Part shown: positions 18,652 through 28,122 of the stretch, in pieces
Layout: each line of letters opens with the position of its first letter
How positions within the stretch are numbered: the first letter of the stretch is position 1
DNA from: Luteimonas endophytica
GTDB taxonomy: Bacteria > Pseudomonadota > Gammaproteobacteria > Xanthomonadales > Xanthomonadaceae
DNA: 64,000 nt
Assembly: GCF_029887875.1 (NCBI RefSeq)
Contig: NZ_JARXRM010000044.1
Location: forward strand, 119,954-183,953
Reading direction: 5' to 3'
Position numbers and translations under genes: made by a program
The notes under the pieces: generated by a model
Databases searched by the model: none
Told to the model about the DNA's origin: nothing
The model's input: only the letters and a program-made list of their open reading frames with translations

Positions 18652-20981
18652 CGTGCCCGCTCCCGGTCGAGCGCGCCCGGGCCGAGCGCGTCGAGGTAGC
18701 GCCGCGCCTGCGCGTCGCCGGCCTCGCGCCGCGGTACCGCGGCCGGCGGCGGCGCCAGCGCCGTCCACAGCAGCGCGCGCAGCGCACGGCGGCAGTCGTC
18801 GCAGCCCGGCGCGTTGCGGAGCGCGTCGATCGCCGCCACCAGTGCCAGCGGATCCTCGAGGCTGGGTTCGTTGTCGCGCAGCCAGGCCTCCAACGCGGCG
18901 AGGTCGGCCGTTTCGGCAGCCGCGTCGGCATCTTCGCCAAGCGCCCGCCACAGGCGCGCCGGCACGTCGGCGTCGCGCTCGGCGGCGGCGGCCGGCAGCG
19001 CGCGGCGGGCAATGCCCTCGCGCTCGCCGCCGAGGCGGCGCGACGGGTCGATCGGCGGGAGTTCCGGCCCGACCCGGGCCAGGTAGATGCGATCGGCCTG
19101 CTGCACCTGCTTGATCAGCTCCAGCGCCCGGTACGCGTACGGCAGCGCCTCGGCCGGAGCGCCCTGGCGCAGGTGCAGTTCGGACTGCCACATCTCGCGC
19201 AGCGCGCCGCGTAGCGTTTCGCGGGTCTGCGGATCGAGCAGCGTGGCCGCCTCCGGAATATCGTGGGTATGGCCGAACTCGGCGAGCACGTCCTGCGCGC
19301 GGCCGAAGACCATGCCGCCGGGCTCCGCGCCCGCGCCGGCATGATCGTGGTCATCGCCGGGCCCCGCGGCCGCGGACGAACCGGCCGCTTCCTCGACCCC
19401 CTGGTGGATCTCCCCGCCATCGGCGTGATCGTGGCCATCCTCGCCATGGCCGGCATCGCCATCGCTTTCCCCGGCCCGCGGCTCCTGGCCGAAGTCGTCG
19501 ATCGGCAGAACCGGCCCGGTGCTCGCGGCATCCTCGTGCGCATGGTCGTCGGCGTCGGCGGTCGGCAGCGGCCGCGGCCCGCCCTCGGACTCCTCGCCCA
19601 GGAACTGGCCGTAGCGCAGCCGCAGCAGCCGCTGGTCCACGCCGATCCGGTCCGAACGCGCCAGGAACGCCTCGCCGTCCAGCCGTGCCCGCTGCGCCAG
19701 CAGCGCCTCGGCATCGATGATGATCTGGCGCTGGCTGCGGAAGTACGCCGGCAGCACCTTGCGCGCCAGCCCCTCGAGGCCCGCAACGTCGGCCACCGGC
19801 TCGGCCGGCCGGCGCAGGATCAGGCTGGGGCTGCGCGCGGACTGCGGTCGCGGCGCGCGGTTGTCGCGCACCTCGAGCTGCACCACCAGGTCCTCGCCCG
19901 GCGCCAGCGCCAGCTCCGCCAGGTCCAGGCGCGCCTCGAAGCGCCGCTCGGTCCGCTCGCCGGCGCCACGCAGGGTGCGGCCGCGCTCCTCGAAGCTGAT
20001 GTTCTCGCCGGTGCCGCGGGCCAGGGTGACGCGCAGCCGCGCCTCGGTCGCCACCCCGTAGTCGTCGCTTGCCTGGAACGCCAGCGCCCAGCTGCGCTGG
20101 CCGGGCTGCATCTGGGTCAGGGTGCGCTCCGGGGCCAGCACCCGGACCCGCGGCGCCCGGTCCACGATGGCGTCCAGCCGCTGCAGCGGCGGCGGCGGGC
20201 GCGCCGGCGCGCCCTCCGCCACCACCCGGTACAGGGTCGCGCGCTCGAGCACGTGGCTGGCCCGCCAGGTGTCGCCGTCGCGCGCCAGCTCCAGGCGCGC
20301 GCCGTCGTGGAAGACAAGCGCGGCCGCCGCCGGCCGCGGCGAGAAGCGCAGCGCCCAGCGCAGCCGGGAACCCGTCGGCGCCTTCGCTTCCAGGCCGTCG
20401 ACTTGGCGCGCGGGCAGCGCGGTGTAGGCGGGCGGCTCGATGCGCAAGGTATGCGCGACCAACCGCGGCGCCGCGGCGCCGGCGCCGCCCGCCGCCGCGG
20501 TCTCCCGCACGGCCGCGCGCTCGCGCTCCGGCACCGGCCACAGCAGCACGCCCGCCGCCAGCGGCAGCGCCAGCAGCCAGGCCAGGAGGTTGCGGCGTCG
20601 CGACCAGGGCAGCCGCAGGTCCGGTGCGGGCGCCTCGCCCAGGCGCTGGCGCAGACGCTCGCGCTGCAGCCGCTGCAGCGGCCCGAGCGACGGTTCGCCG
20701 GCCAGCAGCAGCCCGGCGCTGTCCTCGAACTGGCGCTGTCGCGCATCCAGCCGGCGCAGCAACCGCGGCAGGTCCTCGCGCCGCAGGCGCCAGACCAGCA
20801 CCGCGCCGGTCGCCAGCAGCGCCAGCGTGGTCGCGATCGCGGCAGCCGGGCCGCCGCCCGCGCGCCAGCCGACGGCCGCGGCCAGGCCGGCCAGCGGCAG
20901 CGCGCACAGCGCGACGTCGAGCGCGCTGCGCCAGCGAGCGGCGCGCAGCGCTTCGGAAAGGCGCCGGTCGGCCGCGTTCAC
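18648..20981 (-). CDS. DUF4175-like membrane protein with His/Asp-rich segment
   Basis: A 777-residue protein with membrane helices at ~20-65 and ~128-150, followed by an extracytoplasmic region with Ig-like strands (LRIEPPAYTALPARQVDGLEAKAPTGSRL; WALAFQASDDYGVATEARLRV). This pattern is typical of DUF4175 proteins encoded beside MoxR and DUF58 genes. Residues ~475-545 are unusual: a low-complexity stretch rich in His, Asp, Glu and Gly (DDHAHEDA, GHGEDGHDHADGGEIH, DDHDHAG), which could bind divalent metal. The GTG start is set by the 4-nt GTGA overlap with the upstream BatA-like gene. Confidence 0.78.
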   Translation of the reverse strand: MNAADRRLSEALRAARWRSALDVALCALPLAGLAAAVGWRAGGGPAAAIATTLALLATGAVLVWRLRREDLPRLLRRLDARQRQFEDSAGLLLAGEPSLGPLQRLQRERLRQRLGEAPAPDLRLPWSRRRNLLAWLLALPLAAGVLLWPVPERERAAVRETAAAGGAGAAAPRLVAHTLRIEPPAYTALPARQVDGLEAKAPTGSRLRWALRFSPRPAAAALVFHDGARLELARDGDTWRASHVLERATLYRVVAEGAPARPPPPLQRLDAIVDRAPRVRVLAPERTLTQMQPGQRSWALAFQASDDYGVATEARLRVTLARGTGENISFEERGRTLRGAGERTERRFEARLDLAELALAPGEDLVVQLEVRDNRAPRPQSARSPSLILRRPAEPVADVAGLEGLARKVLPAYFRSQRQIIIDAEALLAQRARLDGEAFLARSDRIGVDQRLLRLRYGQFLGEESEGGPRPLPTADADDHAHEDAASTGPVLPIDDFGQEPRAGESDGDAGHGEDGHDHADGGEIHQGVEEAAGSSAAAGPGDDHDHAGAGAEPGGMVFGRAQDVLAEFGHTHDIPEAATLLDPQTRETLRGALREMWQSELHLRQGAPAEALPYAYRALELIKQVQQADRIYLARVGPELPPIDPSRRLGGEREGIARRALPAAAAERDADVPARLWRALGEDADAAAETADLAALEAWLRDNEPSLEDPLALVAAIDALRNAPGCDDCRRALRALLWTALAPPPAAVPRREAGDAQARRYLDALGPGALDRERAR

Positions 20982-22150
20982 GGCGCGCCCCCGCGGCGGC
21001 GCGAGGTCGCCAGCCAGCGTTCGGCCAGCACCAGCAACGCCACCAGCAGCGCCCACCAGGGCCGCAGCTCGCGCGGCGGTTGCGGCCATGCCGCGGCCCC
21101 GCCGAGCGGCGCGTGCTCGGCGGCGAGGGCGCGCGCAGGCGGCGGCGGGGGCGGCTCCAGCACTGCGCGCAGGCGGTGCGGGAACTCCGGTTCCAGCAAT
21201 TGCGGCATCGCCGCCGGCCGCAGCGGCCGGGTCAGCCGCAACAGCCGCCCGCGTCCGGAGGCAGCGCCCTCCGCCAGCGGCATGCCGAGATCGTCGCGCC
21301 AGAGCGGCTGCAGGCGCGGCGCATCCTCGATCGTCGCCGCGGCATCGAGCAGCGCGGTGCCGCCGGCCTCGATCCAGCGCCGCACCCGCTCGGGGAGCGG
21401 GCCGGGCACCAGCCACACCAGCACCTGGCCGGCCGCCGGCAGCGCGGCGTCCGCAGCGCCGGCAGCCAGCCGCGGCTGCGCGCCGTCATCGCCGTGCCAC
21501 GCCTGCGCGGCCGCGCGCAGGTAGCGCAGCGCGGGAGCGCGCTCCGCCGCATGGCGCACCACCAGCACCGGTGGCCGCCGCGGCGCCACCGCCGGCGCCG
21601 GCATCGTGCCCGGCAGCACCCGCCAGTCCACCGCGCGCGAAAGCCGCGGCCGTTCGGCATCGACGCCGGACAGGCGCTCGGGCACGAGCACGGTGAGCGC
21701 GGCCTCGGCGGGCAGTTCGGCGTCGAGCTGGCGCAGCAGGCTGGACAGCGCCACGGACCCGCGCGGCTCGGGCTCCGCCAGCGGCGGAAACCCCGGCGCC
21801 AGCCAGCGCCGGGAGATCTCGTCGCCGCCATCCGCGGCGACCGCCCCGGCCAGCGCCGCCGGCTCGACGCCGGGGGCGGCGACGATCCAGCGCGTCGCCG
21901 CCGGCGCGCCGTACAGCACCGGACGCGCCAGCCATAGCGCCAGCATCGCCAGCAGCAGCAAGCGCAACAGCAGCAGCGGCCATTCGTCGAATCGCACGCG
22001 ATGCCGCGGCTTCGGCCGCTGGCGCAGCCAGCGCAGCGCCGCGAATACCGTCGGCCGCTGCTCGCTGCGGCGCGCCAGGTGGATCGCCAGCGGCAGCAGC
22101 AGCGCCGCCAGGGCGGACAGTGCCGCGGGCAGCAGCAACCCGAAGCTCAT
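20978..22150 (-). CDS. BatA-domain membrane protein
   Basis: A 390-residue protein with the N-terminal BatA/aerotolerance-like module: helix ~6-24, then LARRSEQRPTVFAALRWLRQRPKPRHRVRFDEWPLLLLRLLLLAMLALWLARPVL (second helix ~57-77). The periplasmic part has a GATase/vWA-like Rossmann pattern (RWIVAAPGVEPAALAG; VLVWLVPGPLPERVRRWIEAGGTALLDAA) without a clear MIDAS motif. A last helix lies near the C-terminus (~362-382). It overlaps both neighbours by 4 nt. In Bat operons such proteins form a membrane complex with a MoxR ATPase; the cargo is unknown. Confidence 0.82.
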   Translation of the reverse strand: MSFGLLLPAALSALAALLLPLAIHLARRSEQRPTVFAALRWLRQRPKPRHRVRFDEWPLLLLRLLLLAMLALWLARPVLYGAPAATRWIVAAPGVEPAALAGAVAADGGDEISRRWLAPGFPPLAEPEPRGSVALSSLLRQLDAELPAEAALTVLVPERLSGVDAERPRLSRAVDWRVLPGTMPAPAVAPRRPPVLVVRHAAERAPALRYLRAAAQAWHGDDGAQPRLAAGAADAALPAAGQVLVWLVPGPLPERVRRWIEAGGTALLDAAATIEDAPRLQPLWRDDLGMPLAEGAASGRGRLLRLTRPLRPAAMPQLLEPEFPHRLRAVLEPPPPPPARALAAEHAPLGGAAAWPQPPRELRPWWALLVALLVLAERWLATSRRRGGAP

Positions 22151-23040
22151 GCGCCCCCCGGTTCCCGGCGCGCGCCGAACAAGCGCCGCAGCGGTTCGTC
22201 GAGCGGCCGATCGAGCACGTACCCCGCGTGACGGATCCCGGCGGCGTCGAAGCGCGCTTGCAACGCGCGCTGCGCCGCGCCGAAGCGCTGCAGGAACTCG
22301 TCGCGCAGCGCGGCACCGTCCCCCAGCAGCTCCTCGCCGGTCTCCGGATCGATGAAGCGGCGGCCCTCGCGGAACGGGAAGTCGCGCTCCTCCGCGGTCA
22401 GCACCTGCACCGCCAGCACCTCGCGCCGCGCCGCGGCCAGGCGCTCGGCCAGCGCCACGCAGTCCCCGTCGAAGCAGTCGGACAGCAGCACCACCATATC
22501 GTCGGGCGCCACCCGCTCCCAGACCGGCGCCAGGCGCTCGGGGTCGGGAAATCCGCCGTCCGCGGTCACGCTCCGCAGCGCCAGCAGCAGCCGGTCGCGC
22601 TGGCGCGGACCGGTGCCCGGCGGGACCAGCTGCGGGCCGGCCGCGCGCAACGCCACCAGCCCGCAGGCGTCGCCCTGGGCCATCGCCACCTCGGCGATGC
22701 AGGCGGCCAGCGCCCTGGCGGCGTCGAGCCGCGTCCATTCGGGACGGCCGGCGTCGGCCTGGCCCATCGACGCGCTGGCATCCACCAGCACCCACACCGT
22801 CAACGGGCTCTCGCGTTCGGCCTCGCGCACGAAGAACCGGTCGCTGCGCGCGTACAGCTTCCAGTCGATCTGGCGCGGCTCGTCGCCCGGGTCGTAGGCG
22901 CGGTACTGGGCGAACTCCAGCCCCGCGCCGCGGCTGCGGCTGTGGTGCGCGCCGATGCCCCGCCCGCCGGCCGCGCGCCGCGGCCGGATCCGCAGCGCGC
23001 GCAGCCGCGGGCGGACCTCGGGCGGGATCGGGTCGTACAC
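22147..23040 (-). CDS. DUF58 domain protein
   Basis: A 297-residue soluble protein. The DUF58 signature is clear (SRGAGLEFAQYRAYDPGDEPRQIDWKLYARSDRFFVREAERE). It is followed by a vWA-like core, VWVLVDASASMGQ, whose DxSxS motif can bind a metal (MIDAS). DUF58 proteins are regular partners of MoxR AAA+ ATPases. The start is GTG 11 nt after the MoxR stop, and the stop overlaps the next gene by 4 nt. The expected role is that of an adaptor linking the ATPase to the membrane components downstream. Confidence 0.9.
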   Translation of the reverse strand: MYDPIPPEVRPRLRALRIRPRRAAGGRGIGAHHSRSRGAGLEFAQYRAYDPGDEPRQIDWKLYARSDRFFVREAERESPLTVWVLVDASASMGQADAGRPEWTRLDAARALAACIAEVAMAQGDACGLVALRAAGPQLVPPGTGPRQRDRLLLALRSVTADGGFPDPERLAPVWERVAPDDMVVLLSDCFDGDCVALAERLAAARREVLAVQVLTAEERDFPFREGRRFIDPETGEELLGDGAALRDEFLQRFGAAQRALQARFDAAGIRHAGYVLDRPLDEPLRRLFGARREPGGA

Positions 23041-23051
23041 GCGGTCGCCGC

Positions 23052-24050
<999 letters not shown>

Positions 24051-24180
24051 GCGGGGTCCGGGCTGAGTGGTGCGTTTCCCGCCCCGGGCGAGAGATCGCC
24101 GACGGGCGCGTGAGGCGGCAGTGCCGCCACTTCGGTCGCTCCCACGGCCGGCACCGGGGTCGCCGGCGCGCAATGCCGGG

Positions 24181-24879
24181 TCACGAGGTCAGGGCGTACA
24201 TGACGATGTTGACGGCGAACTTGGTGTTGTCCTCGGCCAGGAAGCGCTTGTTGCGCCAGTCGTAGTCCCATTCGCAGCCGTAGTCCTTGTTGCTGTAGAG
24301 CACGCCCAGGCGCCGGTCGGTCTCGATGCCCTGCAGGTAGTCGTGGATCAGGTCGTCGCCCCAGCCGTTGAGCTCGTAGCTGGTCGCCGGCGGGCCGTCC
24401 GGAAAACGGAAGAAGCTGCGGTACAGGGCGTGGTCGTTGGGCAGCCTGCGCAGCGCCCGCGGGCCGAAGATCGCCGCCATCTGCGCCGCGAACGACTTGG
24501 CGAACAGACCGTCGATATCGTGGTTGCAGTCGTCGGCGAAGACGAAGCCGCCGCTGCGCACGTAGCGCTCGAAGTTGCGGCGCTCGGCCGGGTTGAACTC
24601 GACCAGCTTGTGCCCGGCCAGATAGCAGAACGGCGCCTGCAGCATCGCCGGGTCGGCCAGGTCCACCACCCGCTCCTCCGGATCCACGCGCAGGTTGGTG
24701 TAGTCGATCAGCGCGGTGATGACGTTGGAGGGCATGCGCGCGTCGACGTCCCAGTCTCCGGAGTCGTAGCGCAGCCGGGTGAACCAGAAGTCGTACGCGG
24801 CGGCGGCGCGCAGCGGCGCGGGCAGCGCGGCGAAGGCGGCCCCACCCAGCGCCAGCCGCAGGAATTGGCCGCGCGTCAT
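24181..24879 (-). CDS. DUF4159 domain protein, exported
   Basis: A 232-residue protein with an N-terminal export signal (TRGQFLRLALGGAAFAALPAPLRAAAA), Tat-like but with RG in place of RR. The mature part FTRLRYDSGDWDVDARMPSNVITALIDYTNLRVDPEERVVDLADP and FERYVRSGGFVFADDCNHDIDG is the DUF4159 domain, a GATase1-like fold of unknown function that regularly occurs with MoxR/DUF58/BatA genes. It lies between the TldE gene (81 nt) and MoxR (130 nt), tying the protease and MoxR groups together. Confidence 0.88.
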   Translation of the reverse strand: MTRGQFLRLALGGAAFAALPAPLRAAAAYDFWFTRLRYDSGDWDVDARMPSNVITALIDYTNLRVDPEERVVDLADPAMLQAPFCYLAGHKLVEFNPAERRNFERYVRSGGFVFADDCNHDIDGLFAKSFAAQMAAIFGPRALRRLPNDHALYRSFFRFPDGPPATSYELNGWGDDLIHDYLQGIETDRRLGVLYSNKDYGCEWDYDWRNKRFLAEDNTKFAVNIVMYALTS

Positions 24880-24960
24880 GGGTGCCCCGTCCCGCCGCTT
24901 CCCGCGACCCGCGGAAGACGGCGGGAGCCTAGGACCGGCACTGAGCCGCGCGGCGCATCG

Positions 24961-26295
24961 CTACACCGCGTCCGACAGCGAGGTGAAGGTGAAATCGCGC
25001 AGCTTCATCGGCGGCAGCATCATCACGAAGCTGGACTCGTCGCCGGCGACCCGCACCGGGCGGCCGAGCTCGTCGATGTTGTTGAGCATGATCACCGGCG
25101 ACTCGTTGAAGCGGAAGTTCTTCACCGGGTACTTGAGCTCGCCGTTCTCGATGTAGAAGGTGCCGTCGCGGGTCAGCCCGGTCAGCAGCACCGTCTGCGG
25201 ATCGACCATGCGGATGTACCAGGTGCGGGTCACCAGGATGCCGCGGTCGGTGCCGGCGATCAGCTCCGCGGTGGACTTGTCGCCGCCCGCCATCAGCAGG
25301 TTGCCGGGCCGGCCGACAGCGCGCTTGCCCTGTTCCTTGGCCCAGAAGCGCGAATAGTCGAGCGCCGCCACCTTGCCGTCCTCGATGATGGCCATGCGCT
25401 CGCGCGGCAGGCCCTCGCCGTCCCAGGGCAGGACCGGTGCGTCGGCGTGCCACGGGTCGGAGACGATGTTGACCCGCGGATCGTAGACCTGCTCGCCGAG
25501 CTTGTTGCCGCCGCCCTTCTTCGACAGGAAGCTGCGGCCCTCGTCGGCGGTACGGGCGTCGAAGAACCGCATCATGAACGAGACCAGGCCCGCGGCCGCG
25601 GCCGGTTCCAGGATGACCGTGTACTTGCCCGGCTCCAGCGCGCGGGCCTCGGCCGATTCGCTGGCCTTGCGCATGGCCACGCGGATGTCGCGCGAGGCCT
25701 GGAAATCGCTGGCGTCCTTCAGGTTGCGCCCGACCCAGCCCGAGCCGCGGCCGTCCTCGGTGCGCACGGTGCAGGTGTAGTTGAAGTTGGTGGTCTTCTG
25801 GTAGCCGAAGTTGCCGTTGCTGTTGGCGAACGCCTGGAAGCCCTGGCCGTCGTCGAGGAACCCGGCGGCCACCAGGTTTTCCTCGCGGCACGGGGCGATC
25901 GAGTCGGCCGCCACCTGGGCGCGGAACTCCGGGGTGATGCCCGCGGTGGACTCGCTGAAGGTGGGACTGGGGCGGTACTCCTGCTTGCCGATCGCCGGCA
26001 TGAACTCCGGGTTCTCCGGCGCCAGCCGCGCCAGGTCCTCGGCGCGGCGCACCACGCGCTCGAGCGCGGCGTCGTCGAACTCGTTGACCGTGGCGGTGCC
26101 GACGCGCCGGCCGAACGCCACCTGCACGCCGAGCTCGGCGTTGGTGACCAGGCCGCTGGTGGAGACATTGTTGAGCGCGAAACGGATATTGCCGTCGATC
26201 GAGCCCGCCAGCGTCGCGGTGCATTCGTCGGCGGTCGACAGGGCGATGACCTTGTCGAGGATGGCCTTGGCTTGCTCTTCGGTGAAGATGGTCAT
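24961..26295 (-). CDS. TldE/PmbA-like subunit of TldD/TldE protease
   Basis: A 444-residue member of the TldD/PmbA (U62) family. It lacks the HExxxH zinc motif of TldD, as expected for the non-catalytic TldE-type partner. The N-terminal domain (DKVIALSTADECTATLAGSIDGNIRFALNNVSTSG) and C-terminal segment (ERMAIIEDGKVAALDYSRFWAKEQGK; RGILVTRTWYIRMVDPQTVLLTGLTRDGTFYIENGEL) fit the family. No signal peptide is visible, in contrast to the two TldD proteins upstream, 25 nt and about 1.8 kb away. Heterodimers of this kind trim unfolded or modified peptides. Confidence 0.88.
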   Translation of the reverse strand: MTIFTEEQAKAILDKVIALSTADECTATLAGSIDGNIRFALNNVSTSGLVTNAELGVQVAFGRRVGTATVNEFDDAALERVVRRAEDLARLAPENPEFMPAIGKQEYRPSPTFSESTAGITPEFRAQVAADSIAPCREENLVAAGFLDDGQGFQAFANSNGNFGYQKTTNFNYTCTVRTEDGRGSGWVGRNLKDASDFQASRDIRVAMRKASESAEARALEPGKYTVILEPAAAAGLVSFMMRFFDARTADEGRSFLSKKGGGNKLGEQVYDPRVNIVSDPWHADAPVLPWDGEGLPRERMAIIEDGKVAALDYSRFWAKEQGKRAVGRPGNLLMAGGDKSTAELIAGTDRGILVTRTWYIRMVDPQTVLLTGLTRDGTFYIENGELKYPVKNFRFNESPVIMLNNIDELGRPVRVAGDESSFVMMLPPMKLRDFTFTSLSDAV

Positions 26296-26320
26296 GTGCT
26301 TGGAATCTCCTGGGCGCCGG

Positions 26321-27955
26321 TCAGCCGAGCGAGCGGGCGGTGTTGATCACGTTGATGCCGTTGAAGCGCGCGGTGGCCGAGCCGTGCGAGACCGCCGAAA
26401 CCTGGCTGGGCTGGCCCTTGCCGTCGAAGAACGAGCCGCCGAGGCGGTAGTCGCTCTCGTCGCAGATCGCGGCGCAGGCGTTCCAGAACTCCGGGGTGCG
26501 GATCTGGTAGGCGACGTCCTCGACCATGCCGGCGATCTCCCCGTCCTTGATCTCGTAGAACAGCTGCCCGCCGAACTGGGCGTTGTAGCGCTGCTGGTCG
26601 ATCGAGAACGAACCGTCGCCGATGATGTAGATGCCGTTCTCGACGTCCTTGATCATGTCCGCCACGCTCAGCTCGTCCTTGCCGGCGGCCAGCGACACGT
26701 TGGGCATGCGCTGGAACTGCACGCTGGACCAGGAATCGGCATAGCAGCAGCCGTCGGACTCGGTCTTGCCGAGGATGTGCGCCTGGTCGCGGATGGTCTG
26801 GTAGTCGACCAGCTTGCCGTCGGCGATCAGGTTCCAGCGCTTGGTCTTGACGCCCTCGTCGTCGTAACCCACCGCGCCGAGGCTGCCGGGCTGCACCTTG
26901 TCGGCGAACACGGTGACGATGTCGCTGCCGTACTGGAAGCGCTGCTCGCGCTTGTCGAGGGTGGCGAAGCTGGTGCCGGCGTAGTTGGCCTCGTAGCCGA
27001 GCACCCGGTCCAGCTCGAGCGGGTGGCCGATGGATTCGTGGATGGTCAGCCAGGTGTGCGAGGGATCGAGGACTAGGTCGTACTGGCCGGGCTTGACCGA
27101 GGGCGCCTTCAGCTTCTCCTGCGCCTGTTTGGCGGCGGCCACCGCGTCCTCGCGCATGTCGTAGGACATGCCGTACACGACCACGCCGTTGGGCAGCGTG
27201 GTCTTGCCGGAGGCGGCGCCGTCCAGGTATTCGAAGCCCATGCCCATCGGCGATGACAGGCCGTCGCGAGTGCGGAACTTGCCGCTCTCCTTGTCGATCG
27301 CGGTCACCGTCATCGGCGCCCAGATCCGGTGCACGTCCTGGTCGATGTAGGAGCCGTCGGTGCTGGCGAAGTACTTCTGCTCGTTGACCAGGAACAGCAT
27401 CGAGTTGACGAAGCTGGCGCCGGCCTCCAGCGCCGCGGCATTGACCCCGAGCAGCAGGTCCACCTTGTCCGCGACCGGCACTTCCATCGCGTTGCGGCGG
27501 ATCGGCGTGCGCCACGACACCTCGCCCACGCCCTGCACCGGCGCCAGCCGCACCGGCTCGGTCTGGATCTTCGCGTTGGCCTTGGCGATCGCGGTGGCCT
27601 GCCGGGCCGCCTCCGCCACGCCCGCCTCGGTCAGCGTGTTGGTGGCCGCGAAGCCCCAGGCGCCGCCGGCGATCACCCGCACCCCGACGCCGGTGGACTC
27701 GGTGCTGACCACGTTCTGGACCTTGTCCTCGCGGGTCATCACGAACTGGCGCAGGTAGCGGCCGATGCGCACGTCGCAGTAGCTGGCGCCGTCGCCGCTG
27801 GCCGCGTTCAGCGCGGCATCGGCCAGGCGCTTCTTGAGCGCGGGATCGAAGGTCGACAGCAGCTCCTCGGCGGCGATCGCGCGGCCGAAGTACGAGGGCA
27901 GGACCAGCCCGCCCAGTCCGAGGCCGCCGAGGGCCAGGAAGTCACGTCGTTGCAA
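26321..27955 (-). CDS. tldD: TldD-like zinc metalloprotease with Tat signal (copy A)
   Basis: A 544-residue TldD family protease. The N-terminus QRRDFLALGGLGLGGLVL is a twin-arginine export signal, likely cut after GRAIAA, so the enzyme should act in the periplasm. The zinc site is HESIGH (His306, Glu307, His311), followed by PLELDRVLGYEANYAGTSFA. The start is TTG, placed directly before the Tat motif and preceded by GGGAGAG. It is a paralogue of the next gene upstream (copy B), with one DNA block of about 240 bp almost identical. E. coli TldD is cytoplasmic, so export is a notable difference. Confidence 0.92.
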   Translation of the reverse strand: MQRRDFLALGGLGLGGLVLPSYFGRAIAAEELLSTFDPALKKRLADAALNAASGDGASYCDVRIGRYLRQFVMTREDKVQNVVSTESTGVGVRVIAGGAWGFAATNTLTEAGVAEAARQATAIAKANAKIQTEPVRLAPVQGVGEVSWRTPIRRNAMEVPVADKVDLLLGVNAAALEAGASFVNSMLFLVNEQKYFASTDGSYIDQDVHRIWAPMTVTAIDKESGKFRTRDGLSSPMGMGFEYLDGAASGKTTLPNGVVVYGMSYDMREDAVAAAKQAQEKLKAPSVKPGQYDLVLDPSHTWLTIHESIGHPLELDRVLGYEANYAGTSFATLDKREQRFQYGSDIVTVFADKVQPGSLGAVGYDDEGVKTKRWNLIADGKLVDYQTIRDQAHILGKTESDGCCYADSWSSVQFQRMPNVSLAAGKDELSVADMIKDVENGIYIIGDGSFSIDQQRYNAQFGGQLFYEIKDGEIAGMVEDVAYQIRTPEFWNACAAICDESDYRLGGSFFDGKGQPSQVSAVSHGSATARFNGINVINTARSLG

Positions 27956-28122
27956 GGCAGCTCTCCCGTGATGGCGCCGCGGCGCGCAGGCGGCCGGGCT
28001 GAATGGGTTGCGGAGGCACGCGCGACGTCCGTCGCCATGACCATTCGATTCTTGCCGCCAGCCGCAGGGGCGTCAAATGACTTTTGGCATAGACGCGAGC
28101 GCAAGCGCGCGGCCGGCCCGCC

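Noticed and set aside
16798..19191. A 797-residue protein start for the large membrane protein
   Set aside because: The extra N-terminal 180 residues are the out-of-frame DUF4175 sequence. The ATG at 18651 gives a signal-like membrane helix and a 4-nt overlap with the upstream gene.
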